A DNA stretch of 64,000 bases. Source: Lactococcus nasutitermitis. GTDB lineage: Bacteria; Bacillota; Bacilli; Lactobacillales; Streptococcaceae. This document shows, piece after piece, positions 26,161-34,792 of this stretch. The stretch's first letter is position 1, and each line of letters opens with the position of its first letter. The DNA is taken from the NCBI RefSeq assembly GCF_018403765.1, contig NZ_BOVQ01000002.1, positions 62,001 to 126,000 on the forward strand. Direction: 5' to 3'. The translations under genes and the position numbers were made by a program. The notes under the pieces are model-generated. The model was not told the DNA's origin, did not search any database, and saw only the letters and a list, made by a program, of their open reading frames with translations.

Positions 26161-27120
26161 GTGGTTTACTCTGATTCGCATTTAAAACTTTTTGCTTTGA
26201 GTTCAAATCCTGCTCTGGCTGAGAAAATTAGCCAGTTTACTGGTGTACCTTTGGGAAAAGTAACAACAAAACAATTTTCTGATGGTGAAATAATGATTAA
26301 CATGGAGGAGAGCGTACGTAACCGCGATGTTTATGTGGTACAATCAACGAGCTGTCCAGTTAACGATCATCTTTGGGAATTGTTGATTATGATTGATGCT
26401 TGCAAGCGTGCTTCTGCTCGTTCTGTAAGTATTGTAATGCCTTATTTTGGCTATGCGCGTCAAGACCGCACAGCAACTTCTCGTGAGCCGATTACGGCAA
26501 AACTTGTGGCAGATATGCTGGTTAAAGCTGGCGCTGACCGCGTGTTGACTTTAGATTTGCACGCTGTTCAAGTACAAGGTTTCTTTGATATCCCTGTTGA
26601 TAATTTATTTACTGTGCCACTTTTTGCACATTATTATCATGATATGGGATTGGAGGGGGATGATGTTGTTGTCGTTGCTCCAAAAAACTCTGGTATTAAA
26701 CGCGCAAGAAGCTTAGCTGAATACCTAGAGTCACCAATCGCGATTGTTGATTATGAAGACGATGATAAACATCGTGAAAATGGTTATGTTATTGGTAATG
26801 TAACAGGTAAAAAAGTTATTTTGATTGATGATATCTTGAATACTGGTGTGACATTTGCCAATGCTGCTGCTGTCGTCCGCGAAGCTGGTGCAAAAGAAAT
26901 ATATGCTGTTTCAAGCCATGGTTTATTTACAACAAATGCAGCTGACATTTTGAATAAGGCAGACATTAAAGAAATATTAGTGACTGACTCTGTCGTTACA
27001 GACCATCCAAAACCTGATAATGTCAAATATTTGAGTGCTGCTGAGTACTTAGCGAGTGCTATCTTGCGTATCCACGAAGGACGTCCCGTTTCTCCACTTT
27101 TTGAACACGAAAAACCTTAA
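26161..27120 (+). CDS. prs: Ribose-phosphate pyrophosphokinase
   Basis: A 319-residue PRPP synthetase, the exact family length when started at GTG 26161 ([16 protein letters not shown]), which has AGGAG seven bases upstream; the open frame before it is not conserved. Catalytic and binding signatures visible: [29 protein letters not shown] (the PRPP-synthase signature), and the PRPP loop [15 protein letters not shown] near residues 220-234. It makes PRPP from ribose-5-phosphate and ATP for purine, pyrimidine, histidine and NAD synthesis. Monocistronic. Confidence 0.97.
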   Translation: MVYSDSHLKLFALSSNPALAEKISQFTGVPLGKVTTKQFSDGEIMINMEESVRNRDVYVVQSTSCPVNDHLWELLIMIDACKRASARSVSIVMPYFGYARQDRTATSREPITAKLVADMLVKAGADRVLTLDLHAVQVQGFFDIPVDNLFTVPLFAHYYHDMGLEGDDVVVVAPKNSGIKRARSLAEYLESPIAIVDYEDDDKHRENGYVIGNVTGKKVILIDDILNTGVTFANAAAVVREAGAKEIYAVSSHGLFTTNAADILNKADIKEILVTDSVVTDHPKPDNVKYLSAAEYLASAILRIHEGRPVSPLFEHEKP

Positions 27121-27168
27121 CCTCTTTTAATCATTTGAAAATTTGAGTGTTAAACTTAAAACTATAAT

Positions 27169-27199
27169 AAAAAATGTTAGAACAATTCTAACATTTTTT
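27169..27199 (+). terminator. Terminator of prs
   Basis: Arms AAAAAATGTTAGAA and TTCTAACATTTTTT with a three-base loop. Confidence 0.85.
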
Positions 27200-27262
27200 A
27201 TTTGCCCACTTTTCGCCTACCAAATAAAATAATAATTTAGAATAAGATGAAAACACGAAAAG

Positions 27263-27288
27263 AAAAAACCACTCTATTGAGCGATTTT
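27263..27288 (-). terminator. Terminator of rplS
   Basis: Minus strand AAATCGCTC pairs with GAGTGGTTT (two wobble pairs) around AATA, followed by TTTTTT. Confidence 0.7.
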
Positions 27289-27295
27289 AATTTGT

Positions 27296-27646
27296 TTATT
27301 TTGCACGACGTTCAGGGATACGAGCAGCTTTACCTTGCAGAGCGCGGAGGTAATACAATTTCGCACGACGAACACGTCCGTGACGGATAACTTCAATTTG
27401 TTCAACACGTGGTGTGTGAAGTGGGTAGATACGTTCTACACCAACACCGTTTGAGATTTTACGAACAGTGTAAGTTTCTGAAACGCCAGTTCCTTTACGT
27501 GCGATTACAACGCCTTCAAAGATTTGGATACGTTCGCGTGTTCCTTCAACGACTTTCGCGTGAACACGTACTGTATCTCCTGCACGAAATTCTGGAATAT
27601 CTGTGCGGAGTTGTCCTGCATTGATTTCTTCGATGAGATTAGCCAT
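27296..27646 (-). CDS. rplS: Large ribosomal subunit protein bL19
   Basis: A 116-residue protein, [20 protein letters not shown] at the N-terminus and the signature [20 protein letters not shown], ending in the basic [23 protein letters not shown]. It bridges the 50S and 30S subunits. The ATG at 27646 follows AAGGAG and gives the family length; nine upstream codons in frame are ignored. Confidence 0.97.
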   Translation of the reverse strand: MANLIEEINAGQLRTDIPEFRAGDTVRVHAKVVEGTRERIQIFEGVVIARKGTGVSETYTVRKISNGVGVERIYPLHTPRVEQIEVIRHGRVRRAKLYYLRALQGKAARIPERRAK

Positions 27647-27649
27647 CTG

Positions 27650-27706
27650 ATTTTTCTCCTTTTTGCCCATCATTCAGCATCCCGCTCAGCGGATAGACAG
27701 TTTTAT
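27650..27706 (-). promoter_or_regulatory. Candidate L19 leader
   Basis: The 5' region of rplS contains a compact hairpin, ATCCGC/GCGGGAT around TGA, followed by GATGCTGAATGATGGGC and the ribosome binding site. Firmicute rplS genes commonly carry an autoregulatory L19 leader in this place. The match to that family is by position and general layout only. Confidence 0.5.
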
Positions 27707-27765
27707 TTGTGTGCATAAAAGCACTTATCTAGTTTAACAAAAATTTTGTAAATTAGCAAGAGCTA

Positions 27766-28659
27766 CTATTTATCAAGGATATCGTTAATTTTCTTGACTT
27801 CTTCTTCTGTCGCTGCAACAAGTGGCAAGCGCAAGCCTCCTACATTGTAGCCGCGTTTGTTGAGAACGGCTTTGATTGGAGCTGGACTTGGGAGTGAAAA
27901 TAAAGCATTGATTTTCGGTAAAATCAAACGATGAATGGCTGCAGCACGTGCAACTGTTCCATTTTTTAATTCGTCAAACATTTCGTAGATTTCATTTCCT
28001 AAAACATGGCTGGCTACTGAGATAACTCCTTGTGCGCCAAGCGCTTTGGCATGAAAAGCTAATCCATCTTCTCCTGTATAAATCAAAAAATCTGTTGGAG
28101 CATTTTCTACAAGAAAGGCAAGATTTTCAACGTCCACGCAATCTTTAATCGCGAGGATATTTGGCAATTTTGCCAAACGTAAAATGGTATCGGGTTCGAT
28201 TTTAGTGACAACACGTCCTGGGATATTGTAGATGATGATTGGTAGTTCAGAACTTTCAGCGATTGCTTTGAAGTGCTGATAAACACCTTCTTGGCTCGGT
28301 TTATTGTAGTAGGGTGTAACGGCAAGCCCTGCTGAGATGTAGCCAAGTTTTGCGACTTCTTTGACAAATTCAATCGAATCACGTGTGTCATTTGTACCAA
28401 CTCCTGCAATAAGTGGCACGCGCCCTTTTACAGTCGTATTGACAAAAGCAAAAAGCTCTAATTCTTCATCATGTGTTAAGGTTGGGCTTTCGGCTGTTGT
28501 TCCAGCTAAAATAAGAGCTTGTGTGTGATGTGCCAATAAATCTTCGATTAGTTTTGGTAATACTTCAAAGTTAATATCGCCATTTTCATCAAAAGGGGTA
28601 ATCAGGGCTGTGATAATTTCCACGTTTTTGAATGTATCAAGCGTTTGTTGTGATGTCAT
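27766..28659 (-). CDS. dapA: 4-hydroxy-tetrahydrodipicolinate synthase
   Basis: A 297-residue (beta/alpha)8 lyase. It carries [15 protein letters not shown], the GTTAESPTL loop, the Tyr of [10 protein letters not shown] and the Schiff-base Lys of LAIKDCVD (near residue 162). It condenses aspartate semialdehyde with pyruvate, the first committed step to diaminopimelate and lysine. The ATG at 28659 gives the usual N-terminus. A lysine riboswitch lies in its leader, and asd, which makes its substrate, is directly upstream. Confidence 0.96.
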   Translation of the reverse strand: MTSQQTLDTFKNVEIITALITPFDENGDINFEVLPKLIEDLLAHHTQALILAGTTAESPTLTHDEELELFAFVNTTVKGRVPLIAGVGTNDTRDSIEFVKEVAKLGYISAGLAVTPYYNKPSQEGVYQHFKAIAESSELPIIIYNIPGRVVTKIEPDTILRLAKLPNILAIKDCVDVENLAFLVENAPTDFLIYTGEDGLAFHAKALGAQGVISVASHVLGNEIYEMFDELKNGTVARAAAIHRLILPKINALFSLPSPAPIKAVLNKRGYNVGGLRLPLVAATEEEVKKINDILDK

Positions 28660-28681
28660 CTTGTTCTCTCTTTCTTGTTGC

Positions 28682-28890
28682 AAAAAAGCAACCCCAAAAT
28701 AGAGGTCGCCGCATAAAATTTCTTTTTATACATTAGCGCAACTTGGAAGATTTCCAAGACAGTTCGCAGGATTTAACCTGACGACCCAAGCTGATTTTTG
28801 TGAGAAATCAACTTTCGGCGAGAAACTCCGCGTTCAGACTTCTTTGCACTCACTGCTCTGTCCGAATTTTTAGTTTTCGCAACCTCTAAT
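28682..28890 (-). promoter_or_regulatory. Lysine riboswitch with terminator
   Basis: Read on the minus strand, the leader of dapA matches the lysine (L-box) aptamer in order: P1 arm ATTAG, core AGAGGTTGCGAA, CTCGCCGAAAG, CAGCTTGGGTCGTC, CTGTCTTGG...CCAAG and P1 closing arm CTAAT (plus 28732-28890). The expression platform follows: GCGACCTC pairs with GGGGTTGC before TTTTTT (28682-28709). The same GCGACCTC can instead pair with AGAGGTTGC of the aptamer core, so lysine binding should free it for the terminator and shut off dapA. Confidence 0.85.
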
Positions 28891-28917
28891 TTTTTATTTA
28901 ATTGTTATTATTATACT

Positions 28918-30000
28918 TTATTTTAGTTCAAATTTCAAGGCTGCTGTGGGGCGAACTAATCCGCGTTCGTGTAGTGTTTCGGCAATTTGAACGGAATTCC
29001 ATGCTGCCCCCTTCAAAAGATTGTCACTCACGCACCAGAGGTGAATACCATTTTCTTGGTCGAGGTCACGACGAATGCGACCAACAAAGGTTTCACGACG
29101 CCCAACCGAATTAATCGCTTGTGGATAAATTTGGTGAGCAACATCGTCTTCAAGGATAGCTCCAGGAAATTCGCTGATAAGTCGTTTTACCTCGTCAATA
29201 TCCGCTACTTTTTCTGTCTCAATATAGACGGATTCGCTATGTCCAATGAGAACTGGGACACGGACACAAGTTGCTGAAACGGCAATGTTGTCATCTTCCA
29301 TGATTTTTTTGGTTTCATGGGTCATTTTCATTTCTTCGTAAGTGTAGTCATTGTCTGTGAATACGTCAATCTGGGCAAGTGCATTAAAAGCAATCGGATA
29401 ATGTTTTTTGTCCCCAGCTGAAGGGAGAATTTCTGCTTTGAGTTCTGTTGGGTCAATGTTATTGTTGAGGACTTCTTTGAGTTGTTCACGAGCTTCGTCC
29501 ATTGCACGATTTCCAGCGCCACCGATAGCTTGATAAGTACTGACAATCACACGTTTCAAGCCGTAAACACGACGAATAGGTTCTAAGGCAATCATCATCT
29601 GAATTGTTGAACAGTTGGGGCAAGCAATGATACCGTTATGTGCATCAAGTGCGTGTGGATTAACTTCTGGAACAACGAGGGGAACATCAGGATTTTGGCG
29701 GAAATAACTTGTGTTATCTACGACAACGGCGCCAGCTTTGACTGCATAGGGTGCATATTTCGCTGAAACTGAACCACCTGCTGAGAAAAGTGCGATGTCA
29801 ATATCTGTGAAAGAATTTTCTGTCAGTTCTTCAATGACGAGTTCCTTTTCTGCGAATTTTACAGTTTTTCCAGCGGAACGTTTACTTGCTAGTGCTTTGA
29901 CTGAAGCGACTGGAAGTGTTGATTGGGCGAGTTGTTCAAGCATTCTTGTGCCGACTGCTCCTGTAGCTCCGACGACTGCGACATTGTATTCTTTTTTCAT
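28918..30000 (-). CDS. asd: Aspartate-semialdehyde dehydrogenase
   Basis: A 360-residue NADP-dependent enzyme with the N-terminal Rossmann motif [18 protein letters not shown], the catalytic Cys in [11 protein letters not shown] (near residue 130) and the acid/base His within the [13 protein letters not shown] region. It reduces aspartyl phosphate to the semialdehyde used for lysine, threonine and methionine. It has its own promoter (30031-30059) and precedes the riboswitch-controlled dapA. Confidence 0.96.
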   Translation of the reverse strand: MKKEYNVAVVGATGAVGTRMLEQLAQSTLPVASVKALASKRSAGKTVKFAEKELVIEELTENSFTDIDIALFSAGGSVSAKYAPYAVKAGAVVVDNTSYFRQNPDVPLVVPEVNPHALDAHNGIIACPNCSTIQMMIALEPIRRVYGLKRVIVSTYQAIGGAGNRAMDEAREQLKEVLNNNIDPTELKAEILPSAGDKKHYPIAFNALAQIDVFTDNDYTYEEMKMTHETKKIMEDDNIAVSATCVRVPVLIGHSESVYIETEKVADIDEVKRLISEFPGAILEDDVAHQIYPQAINSVGRRETFVGRIRRDLDQENGIHLWCVSDNLLKGAAWNSVQIAETLHERGLVRPTAALKFELK

Positions 30001-30030
30001 TTGTCTATCCTTTTTTAGTAAATTAACACT

Positions 30031-30059
30031 ATTATACTCCTTTTCGTATTTTTGAGCAA
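30031..30059 (-). promoter_or_regulatory. Promoter of asd
   Basis: Minus strand TTGCTC, 17 bases, TATAAT, 31 bases before the asd ATG and just after a strong terminator. Confidence 0.75.
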
Positions 30060-30066
30060 GAGATAA

Positions 30067-30088
30067 TTTTTGACAAAACTGTCAAAAA
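30067..30088. repeat. Dispersed palindrome copy
   Basis: Arms TTTTTGACA and TGTCAAAAA around AAAC, adjacent to the terminator of the asd-motif RNA. Confidence 0.8.
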
Positions 30089-30212
30089 AAGTCTGTCAAA
30101 TTTGACAGACTTTTACTAGGCAGTTTTCGCTGTGTCAAAGAGGTTCACAACACTTTGACAAATTCTCAAGGTTCCTCCTCGGCTGACTGAACAGCCCAGA
30201 ATTCCTATGCTC
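30087..30212 (-). ncRNA. Probable asd-motif RNA
   Basis: A series of three hairpins upstream of asd on its strand: GGCTG/CAGCC, then TGTCAAAG/CTTTGACA with a 12-base loop, then a perfect palindrome AAAAGTCTGTCAAA/TTTGACAGACTTTT followed by T-rich sequence (30087-30114). The asd RNA motif is a structure described in Lactobacillales upstream of asd and, in part, as an independent small RNA. Location and hairpin-terminator layout agree, and asd has a separate promoter after the terminator. Family membership is inferred without a covariance search. Confidence 0.6.
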
Positions 30213-30216
30213 TAAT

Positions 30217-30236
30217 TTTTGACAAAATTGTCAAAA
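30217..30236. repeat. Dispersed palindrome variant
   Basis: TTTTGACAAAATTGTCAAAA, a perfect 20-bp palindrome upstream of the asd-motif RNA. Confidence 0.7.
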
Positions 30237-30270
30237 GTCAGCTCATCGCATGAAATCAGTTTAACATAAT

Positions 30271-30286
30271 TTGACAGAACTGTCAA
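30271..30286. repeat. Dispersed palindrome copy at HxlR stop
   Basis: TTGACAGAACTGTCAA, overlapping the stop codon of the HxlR-type gene. Confidence 0.8.
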
Positions 30287-30675
30287 TCGCCGCAAGAGGG
30301 TTCTAGCGTATCTATCTGCATTATTTTTTTGATATATTGTTCGCCCCATTGGTTCATTGACCAGACAATCGGTAAAAGACTTTTTCCTTGCTCCGTCAAA
30401 GTGTAACAGGTTTGGACGGGAAATTTATCAGTCAATATTTTTTTATCGACAATTTGTGCTTCAATCAATTCTTTTAATTGCAAGGCAAGCATTCGACGTG
30501 TGCAGTTTGGAATCCGTCTTACAAGCTCGTTAAAATGTAATTCTTCTTTCATCAGACGATTGAGAATAATTGTTTTCCAACGTCCAGAAAGAATTTTTAT
30601 CGTTGTATCTAAGGGACAAAATTCACCATGAATTTGACTATTTTTGATAAAAGTGTTGCTTGTTTCGAGTTCCAT
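30283..30675 (-). CDS. HxlR-family transcriptional regulator
   Basis: A 130-residue winged-helix protein. FCPLDTTIKILSGRWKTIIL (residues 20-39) with the conserved Cys, then LHFNELVRRIPNCTRRMLALQLKEL as the recognition helix region, are typical of HxlR/YtcD regulators, which often sense reactive or electrophilic compounds through that Cys. It is divergent from an MFS exporter gene and probably controls it. A palindrome in the shared intergenic region is a plausible operator. Confidence 0.88.
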   Translation of the reverse strand: MELETSNTFIKNSQIHGEFCPLDTTIKILSGRWKTIILNRLMKEELHFNELVRRIPNCTRRMLALQLKELIEAQIVDKKILTDKFPVQTCYTLTEQGKSLLPIVWSMNQWGEQYIKKIMQIDTLEPSCGD

Positions 30676-30705
30676 TTTTAAACGTCCTCTTCCCTTTCAA
30701 GACTA

Positions 30706-30738
30706 ATTATATCGCATTTTTCAGAAACTACAAGTAGT
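30706..30738 (-). promoter_or_regulatory. HxlR-gene promoter with overlapping palindrome
   Basis: Minus strand TTGTAG, 16 bases, TATAAT. The -35 lies within ACTACAAGTAGT (30727-30738), an inverted repeat suited to a dimeric winged-helix repressor. Confidence 0.55.
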
Positions 30739-30771
30739 ATCAAAAATGTAACCTAGTTGTTTTTTCTTCAC

Positions 30772-30800
30772 TTGAAGCCTCAAAAAATGCCTGCTATCAT
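30772..30800 (+). promoter_or_regulatory. Promoter of MFS gene
   Basis: TTGAAG, 17 bases, TATCAT, about 30 bases before the start of the MFS gene and next to AAAGGAG. Confidence 0.65.
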
Positions 30801-30830
30801 TAACTTATTGTTTAGAAAAAAGGAGTTTTT

Positions 30831-31982
30831 ATGACTTTCAAAAAAGTTACCATCGTTATCGCCCTCTTTCTCGGCGTTTTTGTTGTCGGTGCCGATAGTT
30901 TTATCATTTCCCCGCTGCTTCCAGAAATTGCTCATGATTTTCATACCAGCATTTCCCAAACAGCACTGGGTGTCACAACTTATGCGCTCTGTGAGATGAT
31001 TGGTGCGCCACTTTTTGGTCCGCTGGGCGACCGTTTCAGCAAGCGTCGCCTTTTGTTGGTTGGCTTGAGCATCTTTTTATTGGGAACTTTTCTTTGCGCT
31101 ATCGCGACAAGTTTAGTGCCATTTTATATTTATCGCGCGATTGCAGGGCTTGGTGCTGCACTTTTTTTGCCAAATGTTTGGGCATTTATTGGCAGTTATT
31201 TTGAAAATAAAACAATGAATAAAATCATGGGTCTTGTCATGTCGGCATTATCACTTTCTGTCGCTTTAGGCGTTCCTCTAGGTTCTTTTCTCGCTCAGCT
31301 TTCCAGTTGGCACAGTGCTTTTTGGGCATCTGGCATTCTAAGTGCCATCGTTGTGCTGATTGTTTTTATCGCCATTCCTAACACAAGAAGTCAAAGTCAA
31401 AAAGTGACTTATCTGGCAAACTTCAAGGCTGTTTTTAAGACAAAAAATGCGCCACAAGCTTTATTAACCGACCTTTTTTGGATGTTTGCATTTTACATTC
31501 TTTATACTTTCCTCGGAAGTTTTTTGACTTTGAACTTTCAATTTAATGTTGCAACAACTGGAACAATTTTTCTCATCTACGGATTTGCAAATTTCATTGC
31601 AGCAAGTACAGGTGGCTTCATCATGAATCATTTGGGACGCGAGAAATCTATTTTCATCAATGGCTGTGCTTCCATTGTTTTTGTACTTTGTCTCGGTTTG
31701 CTCGGTAAAAGTTTTCCTCTCATGCTTCTCTTTCTTATCTGCATAGCTTTTTCAATGGGCTTTGGTGTGACTGCGATTTCGGCTTATCTCGCAAGTCTTT
31801 CTGCGAACCATCGCTCTACTCTTATGTCTTTCAATAGCTCTGCGCTTTATCTTGGCTTAACCATTGCCTCAGCTCTGGGAGGATTTATTTTTGAAAATGT
31901 TGGCTTCTGGTTGCTCGGCGTTCTTTCCGCGCTGGCTTTTGCTGTGGCTACTTTCTTAGCACATCAACTGACTAAAAAATAA
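30831..31982 (+). CDS. MFS transporter, DHA1-type exporter
   Basis: A 383-residue protein with 12 predicted membrane helices. The loop 2-3 motif GPLGDRFSKRRLLLVGL (near residues 63-79) is MFS motif A, and LGVPLGSFLAQLSSWHSAFW is motif C-like, as in proton-drug antiporters of the DHA1 family (AraJ/YdhP-like). Probably exports a toxic or overflow compound under control of the divergent HxlR regulator. Substrate cannot be deduced. Confidence 0.88.
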   Translation: MTFKKVTIVIALFLGVFVVGADSFIISPLLPEIAHDFHTSISQTALGVTTYALCEMIGAPLFGPLGDRFSKRRLLLVGLSIFLLGTFLCAIATSLVPFYIYRAIAGLGAALFLPNVWAFIGSYFENKTMNKIMGLVMSALSLSVALGVPLGSFLAQLSSWHSAFWASGILSAIVVLIVFIAIPNTRSQSQKVTYLANFKAVFKTKNAPQALLTDLFWMFAFYILYTFLGSFLTLNFQFNVATTGTIFLIYGFANFIAASTGGFIMNHLGREKSIFINGCASIVFVLCLGLLGKSFPLMLLFLICIAFSMGFGVTAISAYLASLSANHRSTLMSFNSSALYLGLTIASALGGFIFENVGFWLLGVLSALAFAVATFLAHQLTKK

Positions 31983-32014
31983 AAACTCTCGTCCTTCACA
32001 GACGAAAGTTTTTT
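31981..32014. terminator. Bidirectional terminator
   Basis: AAAACTCTCGTC and GACGAAAGTTTT (one mismatch) between the convergent MFS and small membrane protein genes. Confidence 0.75.
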
Positions 32015-32265
32015 TAATTCAAATGTAGCAAATAAGCAAGTAAAATCGCAGCAGAGCCGATAAATGCAACAAAGCAAATCGCAAAGCCGAAGGTAAAAAT
32101 CCGTGTACCATCATGTGCATAAGATTTACGCGTTCTACGTCCTCCGTAAATTGCCATTGATACAATTGACAGAACTGTCAAAACGATTTGTAGCGCTGTA
32201 TTGCTTAGATACATATAATTTCCAAGCGAAGCGACACCTGCAATGAGTGCGAGTAAAATTCCCAT
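32014..32265 (-). CDS. Small membrane protein, 83 aa
   Basis: Hydrophobic protein with three predicted membrane segments (about 1-17, 22-38, 57-80) and a basic loop GGRRTRKSYAHDGTR. No family recognised. The ATG at 32265 is chosen because AAGGAAA lies nine bases upstream. A dispersed palindrome (32165-32183) falls inside the frame and encodes part of LTVLSIV. It may form an operon with the 60-residue gene upstream. Confidence 0.65.
   Translation of the reverse strand: MGILLALIAGVASLGNYMYLSNTALQIVLTVLSIVSMAIYGGRRTRKSYAHDGTRIFTFGFAICFVAFIGSAAILLAYLLHLN
32165..32183. repeat. Dispersed palindrome copy in small membrane gene
   Basis: ATTGACAGAACTGTCAAAA, coding, within the 83-residue membrane protein gene. 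Confidence 0.8.
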
Positions 32266-32320
32266 TTTCAATTTCCTTAATTTTTGAACCTATTATATCA
32301 TTTTAGGAAATGAAATGCAG

Positions 32321-32503
32321 TTATTCACTGTTTTCATTTTGCTGGAGAACAATCGTATCTTCCGTTACACTTCCATAATCAGGATGTGCTGGAATAAAAA
32401 ATGTAACAGCAGTTCCAACAAATAATGCTAGAAATCCTGCAAAAATACCGATTGTCGCCAATCTATTATGTTTTTTATTGTGCATCAAATTTTGTGGTTT
32501 CAT
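32321..32503 (-). CDS. Small single-pass membrane protein, 60 aa
   Basis: MKPQNLMHNKKHNRLATIGI start, one hydrophobic segment (about residues 17-38), then an acidic tail EDTIVLQQNENSE. The Lys/His-rich start and acidic tail predict N-inside, C-outside. Ribosome binding site GGAAGGGA-like. No family recognised. Small size but clean signals support it. Confidence 0.6.
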   Translation of the reverse strand: MKPQNLMHNKKHNRLATIGIFAGFLALFVGTAVTFFIPAHPDYGSVTEDTIVLQQNENSE

Positions 32504-32601
32504 GATAAATCCCTTCCCATTTTCTTATTTTCTTATTATTATTTTATCATGATATTCTTAATAATTAGAATAAAATACAAATTTCTTTGACAAGGTGAGA
32601 A

Positions 32602-32621
32602 TTTTGACAGAACTGTCAAAA
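32602..32621. repeat. Dispersed palindrome copy
   Basis: TTTTGACAGAACTGTCAAAA, just after the tkt terminator. Confidence 0.9.
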
Positions 32622-32623
32622 AT

Positions 32624-32650
32624 AAAAAAGCCTGTCAAAAGACAGACTTT
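32624..32650 (-). terminator. Terminator of tkt
   Basis: Minus strand AAAGTCTGTC and GACAGGCTTT around TTTT, followed by T residues. Confidence 0.75.
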
Positions 32651-32659
32651 CATCAGAAA

Positions 32660-34636
32660 TTACAATTTTTTAAACTGCGCAACAACATTTTCTACTGTAA
32701 AGCCATATTCTGGCAAAACTTTCGTTGCAGGTGCAGAAGCTCCCCATTTATCAACCGTTACCGTACCCCCAGCAAGACCAACATATTTGCCCCAGCCAAA
32801 GCTTGTCCCAGCTTCAACAGCGAGACGTTTCGTGACTGATTGAGGCAAGATTTCTTCGCGATATTCTGCAGACTGTTCATCAAAGATATTCATAGATGGC
32901 ATAGAAACCACACGGATACCAGCGCCAAGTTCTTTTTTCGCTTCAACAGCGAGCGCAACCTCAGAACCTGTCGCGATGATAATGCCTTCAAGTGCGCCTT
33001 CTTCTTTGGCAATGATGTAAGCGCCACGGTTCACACCTTCCTCAGCAAGTTCAGCCGTACCGTCAAGCACTGGCAAATTTTGACGTGTCAAGATGAGCGC
33101 TGTTGGACGTTCTGTGCTTGTTACTGCACGACGCCAAGCTGCGATGACTTCATTTCCATCTGCTGGACGGATGACATCAAGATTAACCATTGAACGTACT
33201 GCTGCCAACTGTTCCACAGGTTCATGCGTTGGACCATCTTCACCAACGGCAATCGAATCATGTGTCCAAACATAAGTGACAGGTAATTTTTGCAAAGCTG
33301 CCATACGAACGCTTGGTAGCATGTAGTTACTAAAAACAAAGAATGTGCCACCATAAACGCGTGTGCCACCATGCAACGCAATCCCATTCATGATTGCGCC
33401 CATCGCAAACTCACGAACACCAAACCAAATATTACGTCCTGCATAATTTTCAGGCATAAAGTCATTTTCAACTTTAACCATTGTATTGTTTGAAGCCGAC
33501 AAATCCGCTGAACCGCCCCAGAAATTAGGAAGTTGTGCAGAAAGTTCTTGGATAGCTTCTTGTGATGTCACACGTGAAGCTTTTGATGAGCCCAGTTCGT
33601 GCTTCGTCAATGTCAAGTTTGGTGGTGTCAAATTATCGAATGAATGTGCATAAAGCATGGCTTCACGAGGATATTTCTCACTGTATTCTTTGAACATTTC
33701 ATTCCAGACTTGTTCCATGCTCTCGCCACGTGCAACAAGTGTTTCAAGGAAACGTTTTGAAACTTCCGCAGGCACAGTAAAGTCAGGATAATTCCAACCA
33801 TAAGCAGCTTTTGCGTGCTCAACTCCCTCAGCACCAAGTGGTGCGCCATGAACTTTATTTGTTCCTTCATTTTCCGCACCAAAACCAATAACCGTCTTCA
33901 CTTCGATAATCGTTGGTTTATTCTTTTCAAGTTGTGCTTCCGTCACTGCCGCAGCAATTTCATCTAAATCATTGCCATCTTTGACTAAGATATGTTGCCA
34001 ACCGTAACTTTCAAAACGCATTTTGATATCATCAATGAAAGCCATATCAAGCTTGCCATCAAGGGAAATATTATTTGAATCATAGAACAAAATCAATTTG
34101 CCAAGTTTCAATTTTCCAGCAAGTGATGCTGCTTCTTGTGACACGCCTTCCATCAAGTCGCCATCACCATTCAACGCATAAGTGTAATGGTCAACGATAT
34201 CAAAGCCAGGTTTGTTATATTGCGCAGCCAAATGTGCCTCAGCCATTGCCATACCAACGGCATTTGCAATCCCTTGTCCCAGCGGACCTGTTGTTGCCTC
34301 AACCCCATCTGTCCAATCAACTTCTGGATGCCCTGGTGTTTTTGATTCCCATTGACGGAAATTTTTCAAATCATCAATCGTCACTTTATAGCCTGCAAGG
34401 TGCAACAAACTGTACAACATTGCAGAACCGTGACCAGCAGAAAGCACGAAACGGTCACGATTAGACCATTTACGACTTGTCTTTGGATTTACATTCAAAA
34501 ACTTGCTCCAAAGCACATAAGCCATCGGCGCAGCGCCCATAGGCAATCCTGGATGTCCTGAATTTGCCTTTTGAATCGCATCCATAGACAGAGTACGAAT
34601 TGTGTTGACAGCGAGTTCATCAGTGTAGTCAAACAT
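32660..34636 (-). CDS. tkt: Transketolase
   Basis: A 658-residue thiamine-diphosphate enzyme of the non-oxidative pentose phosphate pathway. [17 protein letters not shown] at the N-terminus, the cofactor motif [18 protein letters not shown]...NNIS (about residues 155-185), and the pyrimidine-domain signature near [14 protein letters not shown]. It interconverts pentose and triose/hexose phosphates. Downstream of a PTS operon on the same strand but separated by its terminator; the adjacency fits a role in feeding pentose phosphates into glycolysis. Confidence 0.97.
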   Translation of the reverse strand: MFDYTDELAVNTIRTLSMDAIQKANSGHPGLPMGAAPMAYVLWSKFLNVNPKTSRKWSNRDRFVLSAGHGSAMLYSLLHLAGYKVTIDDLKNFRQWESKTPGHPEVDWTDGVEATTGPLGQGIANAVGMAMAEAHLAAQYNKPGFDIVDHYTYALNGDGDLMEGVSQEAASLAGKLKLGKLILFYDSNNISLDGKLDMAFIDDIKMRFESYGWQHILVKDGNDLDEIAAAVTEAQLEKNKPTIIEVKTVIGFGAENEGTNKVHGAPLGAEGVEHAKAAYGWNYPDFTVPAEVSKRFLETLVARGESMEQVWNEMFKEYSEKYPREAMLYAHSFDNLTPPNLTLTKHELGSSKASRVTSQEAIQELSAQLPNFWGGSADLSASNNTMVKVENDFMPENYAGRNIWFGVREFAMGAIMNGIALHGGTRVYGGTFFVFSNYMLPSVRMAALQKLPVTYVWTHDSIAVGEDGPTHEPVEQLAAVRSMVNLDVIRPADGNEVIAAWRRAVTSTERPTALILTRQNLPVLDGTAELAEEGVNRGAYIIAKEEGALEGIIIATGSEVALAVEAKKELGAGIRVVSMPSMNIFDEQSAEYREEILPQSVTKRLAVEAGTSFGWGKYVGLAGGTVTVDKWGASAPATKVLPEYGFTVENVVAQFKKL

Positions 34637-34758
34637 ATTTTTTCTCCAATTTTCACATTATTTTTAATCTAATTATATCATAACTTTCTTATGTTTTTTC
34701 ATATAAAAATCAAATATTTTTCTTTTTACCTTTTCTTTATGAAAAAAATTTTCATGAT

Positions 34759-34785
34759 AAAAAGTCAGAATTCAAATCTGACTTC
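34759..34785 (-). terminator. Terminator of ula-type PTS operon
   Basis: Minus strand AAGTCAGA and TCTGACTT with an eight-base loop, then T-rich sequence. Confidence 0.75.
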
Positions 34786-34792
34786 ATTTAAA

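Noticed and set aside
28682-28890. T-box interpretation of the dapA leader
   Set aside because: No AGGGTGG...CCGCG T-box sequence; the lysine-aptamer core blocks are present instead.
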